A stretch of 64,000 nucleotides of DNA from Acidovorax kalamii (lineage in GTDB: Bacteria; Pseudomonadota; Gammaproteobacteria; Burkholderiales; Burkholderiaceae_C), in the NCBI RefSeq assembly GCF_002245625.1, contig NZ_NOIG01000004.1:1-64000 (forward strand). Direction: 5' to 3'. Within the stretch, counting starts at the first letter, position 1. Each line of letters starts with the position of its first letter. Positions 32,865 through 43,302 of this stretch are shown piece by piece. A program made the position numbers and the translations under genes. Below the pieces are notes generated by a model. The model was not told the DNA's origin. It did not search any database and was given only the letters and a program-made list of their open reading frames with translations.

Positions 32865-34115
32865 ATGTGGAAGATGACAAAAATCGCCGCAGTGGCGGTG
32901 GGCCTGGCGGCAGCGATGTCGGCCAGCGCGGGGGAGGTCGAGGTCCTGCACTACTGGACTTCGGGCGGCGAGGCCAAGTCGGTGGCCGAACTCAAGAAGA
33001 TCATGCAGGGCAAGGGCCACACCTGGCGCGACTTTGCCGTGGCCGGTGGTGGTGGCGACAGCGCCATGACGGTGCTGAAAAGCCGCGTGATCTCGGGCAA
33101 CCCCCCTTCGGCCGCGCAGACCAAGGGCCCTGCCATCCAGGAATGGGCGTCGGAAGGCGTGCTGGCCAACATGGACACGCTGGCCAAGGCCGAGAAGTGG
33201 GACGAGCTGCTGCCCAAGGTGGTCGCCGATGTGATGAAGTACAAGGGCGCCTACGTGGCCGCCCCCGTCAATGTGCACCGCGTCAACTGGATGTGGGGCA
33301 GCTCCGAGGCCCTGAAGAAGGCTGGCGTGGCCGCCATGCCCAAGACCTGGGACGAGTTCTTCGCCGCCGCCGACAAGCTCAAGGCTGCCGGCCTGATCCC
33401 GGTGGCCCATGGCGGCCAGAACTGGCAGGACTTCACCACGTTTGAGTCCGTGGTGCTCGGCGTGGGTGGACCCAAGTTCTATCAGGACGCGCTCGTCAAG
33501 CTCGACAACTCTGCGCTCACCAGCGACAACATGAAGAAGTCGCTCGAGACCTTCCGCCGCATCAAGGGCTACACCGACCCCGGCGCACCCGGCCGCGACT
33601 GGAATCTGGCCACGGCCATGCTGATCCAGGGCAAGGCGGGCTTTCAGCTGATGGGTGACTGGGCCAAAGGCGAGTTCCTGGCGGCAGGCAAGGCGCCGGG
33701 CAAGGACTTCCTGTGCTCCGCTGCCCCGGGCTCGGCCAACGCGTTCACCTTCAACGTCGATTCGTTCATCCTGTTCAAGCTCAAGGACGCAGCCGCACAG
33801 AAGGCGCAGAGCGACCTGGCCAGCTCCATCATGAGCCCGGCCTTCCAGGAAGTGTTCAACCTGAACAAGGGTTCCATCCCCGTGCGTGCGGGCCAGCCGA
33901 TGGACAAGTTCGACGACTGCGCCAAGGCCTCGGCCAAGGACTTTGTGGACACCGCCAAGAGCGGCGGCCTGGTGCCCAGCGCGGCCCACGGCATGGCGAT
34001 TGCCCCGGCCACCGAAGGCGCCATCAAGGACGTGGTCAGCCAGTTCTGGAACGACGACAAGGTCAGCGTCGCCGATGCCATGAAGAAGATCGCGGCCGCC
34101 GCGAAAACCAAGTAA
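32865..34115 (+). CDS. gtsA: Carbohydrate ABC transporter substrate-binding protein (GtsA-like, glucose/mannose type)
   Basis: 416 residues. Signal peptide MWKMTKIAAVAVGLAAAMSA ends at about SA|G. The mature start EVEVLHYWTSGGEAKSVAEL and the motif GGGGDSAMTVLKSRVISGNP are characteristic of the glucose/mannose-binding proteins of pseudomonad Gts systems (SBP_bac_1 fold). It has a good GAGGAG ribosome-binding site. A LamB-like porin gene, two permeases and an ATPase follow, then glucokinase, which supports hexose import. The exact sugar (glucose, mannose or a glucoside) is inferred. Confidence 0.88.
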   Translation: MWKMTKIAAVAVGLAAAMSASAGEVEVLHYWTSGGEAKSVAELKKIMQGKGHTWRDFAVAGGGGDSAMTVLKSRVISGNPPSAAQTKGPAIQEWASEGVLANMDTLAKAEKWDELLPKVVADVMKYKGAYVAAPVNVHRVNWMWGSSEALKKAGVAAMPKTWDEFFAAADKLKAAGLIPVAHGGQNWQDFTTFESVVLGVGGPKFYQDALVKLDNSALTSDNMKKSLETFRRIKGYTDPGAPGRDWNLATAMLIQGKAGFQLMGDWAKGEFLAAGKAPGKDFLCSAAPGSANAFTFNVDSFILFKLKDAAAQKAQSDLASSIMSPAFQEVFNLNKGSIPVRAGQPMDKFDDCAKASAKDFVDTAKSGGLVPSAAHGMAIAPATEGAIKDVVSQFWNDDKVSVADAMKKIAAAAKTK

Positions 34116-34172
34116 GCCGTGCAAGACACACGCGCACACACGCACTAAAACCAACCCCAGAGGGATCCCATC

Positions 34173-35357
34173 ATGAAGACAAGAAACCGCCTCACGGCGG
34201 TGGCTTTGGCCGCCGCATGCGCGAATGGCGCCTTTGCTATGGACGTAGCAGGCTTTGAGTTCAACGGCTACTCGCGCGGTGGCCCTGTGTTCAACCACTC
34301 CGACGGCGTCAAGGGCAACCTGTCGCTCGGCGGCGAGCTGCAGAAGTTCCGCCTGGGCAACGAGGGCGACAACGGCATCGAAGTCAACTTTGCGCGCACC
34401 TTCGAAGCCGGCGGCGTGAAGTGGAAGGTGAACTACATGCCCGCCAAGTGGGGCAGCGGCGACATCAGCACCGAGCAGGCGTTTGTGGAAATGAGCGGCT
34501 TCTCGTTCGCCCCCGAAGCCAAGTTCTGGGCCGGCCAGCGCCGCCTGCGCATCCAGGATGTGCACATCGTTGACTACTTCCTGCTGAACTATGGCGACAA
34601 CATCGGCGCCGGTGTGACCGACGTGCCCGTGGGTGGCATGAAGCTGGGCGTGGGCCTGTTCACCGGCGACAAGTTCGACGGCGGCCTGCCCAACAATGTG
34701 AAGGCGCACCGCATCAACGCCGACCTGTCCGAGATCAACACCAACCCCGGCGGCAAGCTGCGCGTGCTGCTCACGGCCGTGGGCGGCAAGGGCCAGGTCA
34801 ACGGTGGTTCGGGTTCGGGCATCTCCTTCATGCACACGCAAAAGGAATTCCTGCTGCCCAGCATCAGCAACACCTTCTACCTGCAGACCTCGCGCGGCCA
34901 TGCCCGCATCGACGGCGAGTTCGAAGCCATCGACGGCACGCGCGCTGGCCGCCGCTCCACGCGCATTGCCGACTCCATCAACTGGCAAAGCGGCCCCTTT
35001 GGCGGCCAGGCCCTCATTGGCTACCAGACCAACAAGGCCGACCTGACCGGTGTGGAGACCAAGGACTTCTCGCTGGGTGGCCGGGGCTCGTATGCGTTCA
35101 GCAAGAACTTCAAGGGCCTGGTGGAACTGTCCACCACCACCCGCAAGGGCAGCGGCCCGGACCAGCGCCTGTCCAAGGCCACGCTGGCAGGTGCCCTGGC
35201 GCTGTCGGAAGACTTCTGGTCGCGCCCCGAGCTGCGCCTGTACGTGACCAAGGCCAACTGGAACCAGGCCGCCGCCGCAGCCAACGCGGGCAGCTTTGGC
35301 GCCAATGGCAAGACCTCGCGCACGCTGGTGGGCGTGCAGTACGAGGTGTGGTGGTGA
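34173..35357 (+). CDS. LamB-type maltoporin / carbohydrate-selective porin
   Basis: 394 residues. Signal peptide MKTRNRLTAVALAAACANGA ends at about FA|M. The LamB family is recognised from FEFNGYSRGG near the N-terminus, FWAGQRRLRIQDVHIVDYF in the middle, and the last strands with RPELRLYVTKANWN. It ends in a tryptophan (YEVWW), an acceptable terminal aromatic residue. It would allow sugar diffusion across the outer membrane and feed the periplasmic binding protein encoded 57 bp upstream. OprB-type porins usually fill this place in pseudomonads, so LamB here is a variation. A terminator follows. Confidence 0.88.
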   Translation: MKTRNRLTAVALAAACANGAFAMDVAGFEFNGYSRGGPVFNHSDGVKGNLSLGGELQKFRLGNEGDNGIEVNFARTFEAGGVKWKVNYMPAKWGSGDISTEQAFVEMSGFSFAPEAKFWAGQRRLRIQDVHIVDYFLLNYGDNIGAGVTDVPVGGMKLGVGLFTGDKFDGGLPNNVKAHRINADLSEINTNPGGKLRVLLTAVGGKGQVNGGSGSGISFMHTQKEFLLPSISNTFYLQTSRGHARIDGEFEAIDGTRAGRRSTRIADSINWQSGPFGGQALIGYQTNKADLTGVETKDFSLGGRGSYAFSKNFKGLVELSTTTRKGSGPDQRLSKATLAGALALSEDFWSRPELRLYVTKANWNQAAAAANAGSFGANGKTSRTLVGVQYEVWW

Positions 35358-35412
35358 TCCGTTGAGGAGGTAGTGAGATAGCGAGTTATCCAGAGGTTAC
35401 TTTGTTCAGTTT

Positions 35413-35445
35413 GGGGGGCACTCCTGCGTGTCCCCCGCTTTTTTT
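35413..35445 (+). terminator. Intrinsic terminator after porin, inside sugar importer operon
   Basis: GGGGGCAC / GTGTCCCCC stem (one bulge) followed by GCTTTTTTT. It separates the highly needed binding protein and porin from the permease and ATPase genes. Confidence 0.8.
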
Positions 35446-35479
35446 CCATGCAGGACGATGACAAACACATACCGTGGCC

Positions 35480-36361
35480 ATGAGCAAGAACACCTTTGAA
35501 ACATGGCTGCCCAAGCTGGTCGTAGCGCCTGCCTTTGTGCTGGGCTTCGCCTTCATTTATGGCCTGATGGTGTGGAACGGCGTGCTCAGCCTCACCGTCT
35601 CGCGCATGCTGCCCAACTACGAATGGGCGGGCCTGGCGCAGTACGAGCGCCTGTGGGAGATGGACCGCTGGTGGGTGGCCCTCAAGAACCTGGGCATCTT
35701 CGGCGTGGGCTACGTGGGCGGCTCGCTGGCCATCGGCGTGGTGCTGGCCGTGCTGCTGGACCAGAAGATCCGCGCCGAAGGCGCGCTGCGCACCATCTAC
35801 CTGTACCCCATGGCGCTGTCGTTTGTGGTGACCGGCACGGCCTGGAAGTGGCTGCTCAACCCGGGCCTGGGCATCGAGAAAATGGTGCGCGACTGGGGCT
35901 TTCCCAACTTTGAATTTGGCTGGCTGGTGGACACCGAGATGGCCATCTACTGCGTGGTCATCGCGGGCATCTGGCAAAGCGCCGGGTTTGCGATGGCGCT
36001 GTTCCTGGCGGGCCTGCGCGGCATCGACGACAGCATCATCAAGGCCGCCCAGGTCGATGGCGCTTCGCTGCCGCGCATCTACTGGCGCATCGTGCTGCCC
36101 GCGCTCAGGCCCGTGTTCTTCTCCACGCTCATGGTGCTGTCGCACCTGGCGATCAAGAGTTTTGACCTGGTGATGGCACTCACCGCCGGTGGCCCCGGTT
36201 TTGCCACCGATGTGCCCGCCACCTTCATGTACACCATGTCGTTCTCGCGCGGGCAGATTGGCCTGGGCGCAGCCAGTGCCACCATGATGCTGGCCACCGT
36301 GGCAGCCCTGGTGATTCCTTACCTTTACAGCGAACTGCGGACCAAAGCCCATGACCGCTAA
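35480..36361 (+). CDS. gtsB: Sugar ABC transporter permease (MalF/GtsB type)
   Basis: 293 residues with six apparent helices. The EAA loop is KAAQVDGASLPRIYWRIVLP. It is the first of the two permease subunits, and its stop overlaps the start of the second by 11 bp. ATG 35480 is preferred; an in-frame GTG lies two codons earlier. It belongs to the CUT1 class, which fits with the MalK-like ATPase. Confidence 0.92.
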   Translation: MSKNTFETWLPKLVVAPAFVLGFAFIYGLMVWNGVLSLTVSRMLPNYEWAGLAQYERLWEMDRWWVALKNLGIFGVGYVGGSLAIGVVLAVLLDQKIRAEGALRTIYLYPMALSFVVTGTAWKWLLNPGLGIEKMVRDWGFPNFEFGWLVDTEMAIYCVVIAGIWQSAGFAMALFLAGLRGIDDSIIKAAQVDGASLPRIYWRIVLPALRPVFFSTLMVLSHLAIKSFDLVMALTAGGPGFATDVPATFMYTMSFSRGQIGLGAASATMMLATVAALVIPYLYSELRTKAHDR

Positions 36362-37220
36362 GCCTTCTTTGCTCCCTTCCGTGGGCCGCTTTCTGGTCTA
36401 CGCGGTACTGGCCCTGGCCACCGCCTTCTTTCTGTTGCCGCTGTACGCGATGCTGGTCACCTCGTTCAAGGACGCAGAAGAGATCCGCAGCACCTCGCTG
36501 CTGGCGCTGCCGGGCTCGCTGAACTGGTCGGCCTGGGGCACGGCCTGGTCCAGCGCTTGCACCGGCGTGGACTGCAATGGCCTGCGCCCGTTCTTCATGA
36601 ACTCGGTGGCCATGGCTGTGCCCGCCGTGCTGATCTCCACTGTGTGGGGCGCCGTCAACGGCTATGTGCTGAGCTTGTGGAAGTTTCGCGGCAGCGATGT
36701 GCTGTTCGGCCTGCTGCTGTTCGGCGTGTTCATGCCCTTCCAGGTGGTGCTGCTGCCCATGAGCCAGGTGCTGGGCTGGCTGGGTCTGTCCAGCTCCATC
36801 ACCGGGCTGGTGCTGGTGCACTGCCTGGCGGGCCTCGCGGGCACCACGCTGTTCTTCCGCAACTACTACGCGGCCATCCCCAAGGAGCTGGTGAACGCGG
36901 CCCGCATGGATGGCGCCAGCTTCTTCCAGATCTTCTGGCGCATCGTGCTGCCGCTGTCCACGCCCATCGTCATGGTCACGCTGATCTGGCAGTTCACCAA
37001 CATCTGGAACGACTTCCTGTTCGGCGTGGTGTTCTCGGGCACGGACTCGAAGCCGGTGACGGTGGGCCTGAACAACCTGGCCAACACCAGCAGCAGCGTG
37101 AAGGCCTACAACGTGGACATGGCGGCCGCCATCATCGCGGGCCTGCCGACCATGGTGATCTACGTGCTGGCCGGTAAGTTTTTTGTGCGCGGGCTCACTG
37201 CTGGCGCCGTCAAAGGTTAA
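36351..37220 (+). CDS. gtsC: Sugar ABC transporter permease (MalG/GtsC type)
   Basis: 289 residues, CUT1 class. The EAA loop is NAARMDGASFFQIFWRIVLP. It starts with a cytoplasmic lead and a helix at about 12-34 (FLVYAVLALATAFFLLPLYA) and ends shortly after the last helix (KFFVRGLTAGAVKG), as in MalG. It forms the heterodimeric channel with the preceding gene product, and the ATPase gene begins 14 bp later. Confidence 0.92.
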   Translation: MTAKPSLLPSVGRFLVYAVLALATAFFLLPLYAMLVTSFKDAEEIRSTSLLALPGSLNWSAWGTAWSSACTGVDCNGLRPFFMNSVAMAVPAVLISTVWGAVNGYVLSLWKFRGSDVLFGLLLFGVFMPFQVVLLPMSQVLGWLGLSSSITGLVLVHCLAGLAGTTLFFRNYYAAIPKELVNAARMDGASFFQIFWRIVLPLSTPIVMVTLIWQFTNIWNDFLFGVVFSGTDSKPVTVGLNNLANTSSSVKAYNVDMAAAIIAGLPTMVIYVLAGKFFVRGLTAGAVKG

Positions 37221-37234
37221 GAGAGTAAGAAATC

Positions 37235-38302
<1,068 letters not shown>

Positions 38303-38371
38303 GAGAAAACGCGTGAACCTGCGGCGCAGGCGCCGCCACCCGACTTTGGTCTTTGTCAGGGCAAAGATTTG

Positions 38372-38446
38372 AAGTAAAAACAGGCTTCTGCGCGCGGCTG
38401 GCATGCTTTTTAAGCTATCAATAATATAGCTAATGAGGGCCGCAGC
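38372..38446 (+). repeat. AT-armed interspersed repeat, copy 6
   Basis: AAAACAGGCTTCTGCGCGCG, then AAGCTATCAATAATATAGCT, which contains a clear AGCTAT/ATAGCT dyad. It lies between the importer ATPase gene and glk, on the same transcript direction. Confidence 0.7.
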
Positions 38447-38531
38447 CGCTGGCTCTCCTACAGCCGGGCGGGTGGCACGTTCTGCCCGCCCGGCCTTTCT
38501 TCGGACCGTTTGGGATTCTTTTCGTCGATCT

Positions 38532-39509
38532 ATGCACCCGCAGCGCCTTCTTGCCGACATTGGCGGCACCAACATCCGCCTGGCCTGGCAGGCATCGCCC
38601 ACGGGCCCGCTCAACGACACGCGGGTCTTGCCCTGCGCGCAGTTCCCCACGGTGGACGCAGCGCTATTGGCCTACCTGCAAGAGGTGGGCGTGCCCACGC
38701 CGCGCGAGGCCGCGTTCGGCATCGCCAACCCCGTCACGGGCGACGCCATCCGCATGACCAACCACAGCTGGAGCTTCTCGCAGCGCGCCGTGCGCGAGGC
38801 GTTTGGTTTTGAGCGGCTGGTGGTCATCAACGACTTCACCGCACTCGCGCTGGCGCTGCCCCTGCTCACGCCCGATCAGCTGCGCCCCGTGGGCGGCGGC
38901 GCGGCCGTGCCGGGCGCCGCGATTGCGCTGCTGGGCCCGGGCACGGGCCTGGGGGTGTCGGGCCTGGTGTTTCCGCCGGGCTCCAGCCTGGGGGTGCCGC
39001 TGTCGGGCGAGGGTGGCCATGTCACGCTGGCCGCGCAGACCCAGCGCGAATTTGATGTGCTGGGCATCCTGCAAGAGCGCTACGGCCATGTGTCTGCCGA
39101 ACGCGCCGTGTGTGGCGCCGGGCTGGTGGACCTGTACCACGCGCTGCGCAGGTTGGCCCAGCGTGGCGGCAAAGAGATCAGCTCGGCCGCACAGGTGACT
39201 GAGTTGGCCCTGCAAGCCAACGACCCGCTGGCGCTGGAGGCGCTGGAGCTGTTCTGTGGCTTTCTGGGGAGTGTGGCGGGCAACCTCGCGCTCACGCTGG
39301 GCGCGCGCGGTGGTGTGTTCATCGGCGGCGGCATGGTGCCGCGCCTGGGCACCTGGTTTGACCAGTCGCCGTTCCGCGCGCGGTTTGAATCCAAGGGGCG
39401 CTTCCAGTCTTACCTGGCGACGATTCCCTGCTGGGTGATCGACCCCGGCGCCACGCCCGCGCTGCACGGTGCATCGCGCGCGCTGGACATTGCGGGCTCG
39501 GACGTATGA
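38532..39509 (+). CDS. glk: Glucokinase
   Basis: 325 residues, Glk family (not ROK). ATP-binding phosphate loop in LLADIGGTNIRLAW, catalytic Asp in VVINDFTALALALPLL, glycine-rich GPGTGLGVSGLVF and GEGGHVTLAA motifs. It phosphorylates imported glucose to glucose 6-phosphate for Zwf. It is cytoplasmic. It overlaps the VOC gene by 4 bp. The location between the importer and zwf/pgi fits this role well. Confidence 0.95.
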   Translation: MHPQRLLADIGGTNIRLAWQASPTGPLNDTRVLPCAQFPTVDAALLAYLQEVGVPTPREAAFGIANPVTGDAIRMTNHSWSFSQRAVREAFGFERLVVINDFTALALALPLLTPDQLRPVGGGAAVPGAAIALLGPGTGLGVSGLVFPPGSSLGVPLSGEGGHVTLAAQTQREFDVLGILQERYGHVSAERAVCGAGLVDLYHALRRLAQRGGKEISSAAQVTELALQANDPLALEALELFCGFLGSVAGNLALTLGARGGVFIGGGMVPRLGTWFDQSPFRARFESKGRFQSYLATIPCWVIDPGATPALHGASRALDIAGSDV

Positions 39510-39943
39510 GTAGCGACAGCGCAGCACCGCCCATGCTCCGGCCCACCGGTGTGCACCACGTGGCCATCATCGCCAGTGACTACGCGCGCTCGCGCCACTT
39601 CTACACCGAGGTGCTGGGCCTGCAGGTGGTGCACGAGCACTACCGCGCCGAGCGGCAGTCGCACAAGCTCGACCTGCAACTGCCTGATGGCACGCAGGTG
39701 GAGCTGTTCTCCTTTCCAAACCCGCCGCCGCGCCCGTCCTACCCCGAGGCCTGTGGCCTGCGCCATCTGGCGTTGCGCGTAGCCGATATGGAGGCCAGCG
39801 TGGCCGCGCTGGTGGCGCATGGCGTGGCCGTGGAGCCGGTGCGGGTGGATCCGTTCACCGGTGCACTGTTCACCTTTTTTGCCGACCCGGACGGGCTGCC
39901 GATCGAGCTGGTCGGGCCTGCGACCAGCGCCATGCCGCGCTGA
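39506..39943 (+). CDS. VOC family protein (glyoxalase-like, YaeR/GloA2 type)
   Basis: 145 residues with two beta-alpha-beta-beta-beta units of the vicinal oxygen chelate fold. Likely metal ligands are the His in GVHHVAIIASDY, Glu in VELFSFPNPP, His in LRHLALRVADM and Glu in LPIELVGP. This matches the short single-domain YaeR subgroup of unknown substrate. Translational coupling to glk suggests a link to sugar metabolism, for example methylglyoxal or aldehyde repair, but this is inference. Confidence 0.85.
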   Translation: MSSDSAAPPMLRPTGVHHVAIIASDYARSRHFYTEVLGLQVVHEHYRAERQSHKLDLQLPDGTQVELFSFPNPPPRPSYPEACGLRHLALRVADMEASVAALVAHGVAVEPVRVDPFTGALFTFFADPDGLPIELVGPATSAMPR

Positions 39944-39962
39944 TTGCACTCACCCAAAAAAG

Positions 39963-39985
39963 AAAAGGCCCTGGTGGGCCTTTTT
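39963..39985. terminator. Bidirectional terminator between VOC gene and zwf
   Basis: AAAGGCCC TGGT GGGCCTTTTT; A- and T-runs on both sides allow it to serve the convergent genes on both strands. Confidence 0.85.
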
Positions 39986-39990
39986 CCGTG

Positions 39991-41445
39991 TCACATCTCT
40001 TCACTCCAGCAATACCCGTCGCGCGCAATCATCGCGCTGGCCGCACGCGGGCCCCAGCTGCCCGCAGGGTAGGGGCGAGGGCCTGCCGGGTCGTTCTTCC
40101 AATATTGCAGGATGGGTTCCACCCAGCGCCAGGCTTCTTCCTGCTCGTCGCTGCGCACGAACAGGTTCAGGCGGCCTGCAATTACATCGAGCAGCAGGCG
40201 CTCGTAGGCGCCCACGCGCTCGGTGCCAAAGCGCTGGTCAAAGTCCAGGTTCAGGTGCACCTGCGACAGCGCGGGTTCCGTCTGGTGCTGGGCGGCGCCC
40301 TGGGCCATCAGGTGCAGCTCCAGCCCGTCCTTGGGCTGCAGGTTGATCACCAGCCGGTTGGCAGCGCCTGCGGGCGTCTTGAAGATGGGGTGGGGCACGG
40401 GGCGGAAGTTGATGACGATGTGCGCGTCGCGCCCCGCCAGCCGCTTGCCGGTGCGGATATAGAACGGCACACCCGCCCAGCGCCAGTTGCTGATTTCGGT
40501 GCGCAGCGCCACAAAGGTCTCGGTGGTGCTGCCGGGGGCCACGCCTTTTTCTTGTGCATAGCCGGGCACGGGCTGGCCCTGGTGGTTGCCCGCCGCGTAC
40601 TGGCCGCGGATCACATGCTGGCCAATGGTTTCCAGCGTCCAGGGCTTGAGCGACTGCAGTACCTTGAGCTTTTCGTCGCGGATCGCGTTGGCGCTGGAGT
40701 TGATGGGCGGCTCCATGCCGATCGCGCACAAGAGCTGCAGCGCGTGGTTCTGCACCATGTCGCGCATCGCACCGGTCTGGTCGTAGAACGCGCCGCGCGA
40801 TTCCACGCCCAGCTCTTCGGCAATCGTGATCTGGATGTTGGCAATGGTCTCGCGGCGCCACAGGGGCTCGAACAGCGCGTTGCCAAATCGCAGCGCAAAC
40901 AGGTTCTGCACCGAGGGCTTGCCCAGATAGTGGTCGATGCGGAAGACCTGCTCTTCCTTGAGCACGCGGCGCAGGGTGTCGTTGATGGCGCGGTTGGACT
41001 GCAGGTCGTGGCCCAGGGGCTTTTCCAGCACCACGCGGGTGGTGGGGCCGTTCAGGCCCACGGCGGCGATCTGCTCGCACACGTTGGTGAACAGGCTGGG
41101 CGCGGTGGCCACGTACATCACCACCGAGTCGGCGCCGCGTGCCTTCAGTGTCTCGGCCAGGCGTTCGTAGTCCTGGGTTTTGGACAGGTCCATGCGCAGG
41201 TAATTCAGCAAGGCCGCAAACCGCGCAAACTCGTCCGGTGTGGGGCGCTTGGCCAGTTCCACGCTGTCGAACCGCGACTGGATCAGGCTGCGGTATTGTT
41301 CGTCGCTCAGGTCGTCGCGCGCCACGGCGATGATGCGCCCGCCCTCGGGCAGCGTGCCATGGCGGAATGCCTGAAACAATGCGGGCATGAGCTTGCGCCA
41401 GGCAAGGTCGCCGGTGCCGCCGAACAGGACGAGGTCAAAACTCAT
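39991..41445 (-). CDS. zwf: Glucose-6-phosphate 1-dehydrogenase
   Basis: 484 residues. Dinucleotide-binding loop LFGGTGDLAWRKLMPALF, active-site motif RIDHYLGKPSVQNLFALRFG, and the C-terminal ERLLLDVIAGRLNLFVRSDE are intact. It oxidises glucose 6-phosphate to 6-phosphogluconolactone, the entry to the Entner-Doudoroff and pentose phosphate routes. It is transcribed divergently from pgi, and a perfect HexR-like palindrome is 41 bp upstream of its ATG. Confidence 0.96.
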   Translation of the reverse strand: MSFDLVLFGGTGDLAWRKLMPALFQAFRHGTLPEGGRIIAVARDDLSDEQYRSLIQSRFDSVELAKRPTPDEFARFAALLNYLRMDLSKTQDYERLAETLKARGADSVVMYVATAPSLFTNVCEQIAAVGLNGPTTRVVLEKPLGHDLQSNRAINDTLRRVLKEEQVFRIDHYLGKPSVQNLFALRFGNALFEPLWRRETIANIQITIAEELGVESRGAFYDQTGAMRDMVQNHALQLLCAIGMEPPINSSANAIRDEKLKVLQSLKPWTLETIGQHVIRGQYAAGNHQGQPVPGYAQEKGVAPGSTTETFVALRTEISNWRWAGVPFYIRTGKRLAGRDAHIVINFRPVPHPIFKTPAGAANRLVINLQPKDGLELHLMAQGAAQHQTEPALSQVHLNLDFDQRFGTERVGAYERLLLDVIAGRLNLFVRSDEQEEAWRWVEPILQYWKNDPAGPRPYPAGSWGPRAASAMIARDGYCWSEEM

Positions 41446-41485
41446 GGTGTCTCCGTGGTGGGTGTGTCGTTTTGCTGCGTGGAAT

Positions 41486-41500
41486 TGTAATCACGTTACA
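41486..41500. promoter_or_regulatory. Putative HexR operator upstream of zwf
   Basis: TGTAATCACGTTACA, a near-perfect palindrome (TGTAA/TTACA arms) matching the known HexR consensus. It is located 41 bp before the zwf start. Confidence 0.8.
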
Positions 41501-41573
41501 TAAATTTGTGGCCTTCTTTGCTATGTTCCTGCTGCATGTAACCCAAAAGAATCCGTAAAACTCGTTGAATTTC

Positions 41574-41588
41574 TGTAATCAAGTTACC
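41574..41588. promoter_or_regulatory. Putative HexR operator upstream of pgi
   Basis: TGTAATCAAGTTACC, one base away from symmetric TGTAA/TTACA arms, 29 bp before the pgi start. With the zwf site it brackets the divergent promoter region. Confidence 0.75.
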
Positions 41589-41617
41589 ATTCCGGCGCAT
41601 TTCCAACCCCAGACGAC

Positions 41618-43189
41618 ATGACCCTCATGCCCACCCGTTGCGACCAGACTGCCCTTTGGCCCCTGCTGGCGGCCCACTTTGACGCCCAGGGCCGCAGCCT
41701 GGACATGCGCCAGGCCTTTGCTCAAGACGCGGGTCGTTTTGCGCATTTCAGCCAGCAGGCGCCCCACGTGTTTGCCGACCTCTCCAAGAACCTGTGGAGC
41801 TGCGAGACCGAAGCCCTGCTATTGGATCTGGCCCGCGCCTGCGGGGTGGAACAGCACCGCGATGCGATGTTGGCGGGCGAGGCCATCAACACCACCGAAA
41901 ACCGCGCCGTGCTGCACACGCTGCTGCGCCGCCCTGCAGGCGTGGCCCTGCCCGGTGATGTGCCGGAGACCGTGCAGCGTCTGGCCGATGTGCACCACAC
42001 GCTTGATGCGATGCTGCAGTATGCCGAGCAGGTGCGTAGCGATGCCGCCATCACCGACGTGGTGAACATCGGCATTGGCGGGTCGGACCTGGGCCCGCAC
42101 ATGGCGGTGCGCGCGCTCGAAGAGTTCCGCATCCCCGGCAAGCGCTTCCACTTTGTGTCGAACGTGGACGGGCATGAGTTGCACCATGTGCTCAAGGGCC
42201 TGCGGCCCGAGAGCACGCTGTTCCTCATCGCGTCCAAAACCTTCACCACGGCCGAGACCATGACCAACGCGCGCTCGGCACTCGCGTGGTTTGCTGCCCA
42301 GGGCGGTCGCGATGTGGCCCGCCACTTTGCCGCACTCACCACCAACATCGAAGCCGCAGCGGCCCTGGGCATCACCACCACCTTCGGGTTCTGGGACTGG
42401 GTGGGCGGCCGCTACTCGCTGTGGTCGGCCATTGGCCTGCCGATTGCTATTGCGATTGGTGCCCAAGGCTTCCGCGACTTCCTCGCGGGCGCACATGCCA
42501 TGGACGAGCATTTCCGCACCGCGCCGCTGGCGCAGAACCTGCCGGTGCGCCTGGGACTGCTCGATGTCTGGTACCGCAATTTCCATGGCTTCACCAGCCG
42601 CTGCATCGCGCCGTACCACGCCGCGCTGGGCCGTTACTCGGCCTACCTGCAGCAGCTGGAGATGGAGAGCAACGGCAAGCGCGTGGCGCAAGACGGCAGC
42701 ACGCTGGCCTGCGTCACATCGCCCGTGCTGTGGGGCGAGCCCGGCACCAACGGCCAGCACGCGTTCTTCCAGATGCTGCACCAGGGGGCCGACGTGCTGC
42801 CGCTGGAGATCGTGGCCGTGCGCAAGGCCTCGCACCCGCTGCCCGGCCATCAGCAAAAGCTGCTGGCTAACGCGCTGGCGCAGACGCAGGCGCTGATGGT
42901 GGGCAAGGTCAGCGACGACGGCCACCGGCACTTTCCGGGCAACCGTCCCAGCACCCTGATGCTGCTCGAATCCCTCACTCCCACATCGCTGGGCGCGCTG
43001 ATTGCGCTGCAGGAGCACCGCGTGTTTGTGAGCGGCAGCCTGTGGGGCATCAACAGCTTTGACCAGTGGGGCGTGGAGCTGGGCAAGGTGCTGGCCAAGG
43101 ACCTGGAGGCACGGCTGGAGAGCGGCGATGTGGCCGGGCTCGATGGCTCCACGGCGGGCCTGCTGGGCCTGTTGCGCAGCGCGGCCTGA
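41618..43189 (+). CDS. pgi: Glucose-6-phosphate isomerase
   Basis: 523 residues. Both family signatures are present: VGGRYSLWSAIGLPIA and GSLWGINSFDQWGVELGK. IGIGGSDLGPHMAVRAL and the catalytic Glu in GEPGTNGQHAFFQML are conserved. It interconverts glucose and fructose 6-phosphates, and in an Entner-Doudoroff organism also cycles fructose 6-phosphate back to Zwf. Ribosome-binding site is weak; an ATG at 41627 is an alternative start. The AGE-family gene follows 113 bp later on the same strand. Confidence 0.96.
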   Translation: MTLMPTRCDQTALWPLLAAHFDAQGRSLDMRQAFAQDAGRFAHFSQQAPHVFADLSKNLWSCETEALLLDLARACGVEQHRDAMLAGEAINTTENRAVLHTLLRRPAGVALPGDVPETVQRLADVHHTLDAMLQYAEQVRSDAAITDVVNIGIGGSDLGPHMAVRALEEFRIPGKRFHFVSNVDGHELHHVLKGLRPESTLFLIASKTFTTAETMTNARSALAWFAAQGGRDVARHFAALTTNIEAAAALGITTTFGFWDWVGGRYSLWSAIGLPIAIAIGAQGFRDFLAGAHAMDEHFRTAPLAQNLPVRLGLLDVWYRNFHGFTSRCIAPYHAALGRYSAYLQQLEMESNGKRVAQDGSTLACVTSPVLWGEPGTNGQHAFFQMLHQGADVLPLEIVAVRKASHPLPGHQQKLLANALAQTQALMVGKVSDDGHRHFPGNRPSTLMLLESLTPTSLGALIALQEHRVFVSGSLWGINSFDQWGVELGKVLAKDLEARLESGDVAGLDGSTAGLLGLLRSAA

Positions 43190-43302
43190 CCCCCGGAACA
43201 TTGCTTTTCTTGGGGCAGCGCTGGCGGCAGACCAGGCCCCCCCCACCGGCAGAGACCGGCACGGTTTCTGGCCTACAGCTAACGCATCAGGAGACCCCCC
43301 CC

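Noticed and set aside
35474-35479. GTG start two codons earlier in the first sugar permease gene
   Set aside because: It is possible, but the following ATG is the more usual start; the difference is two residues only.
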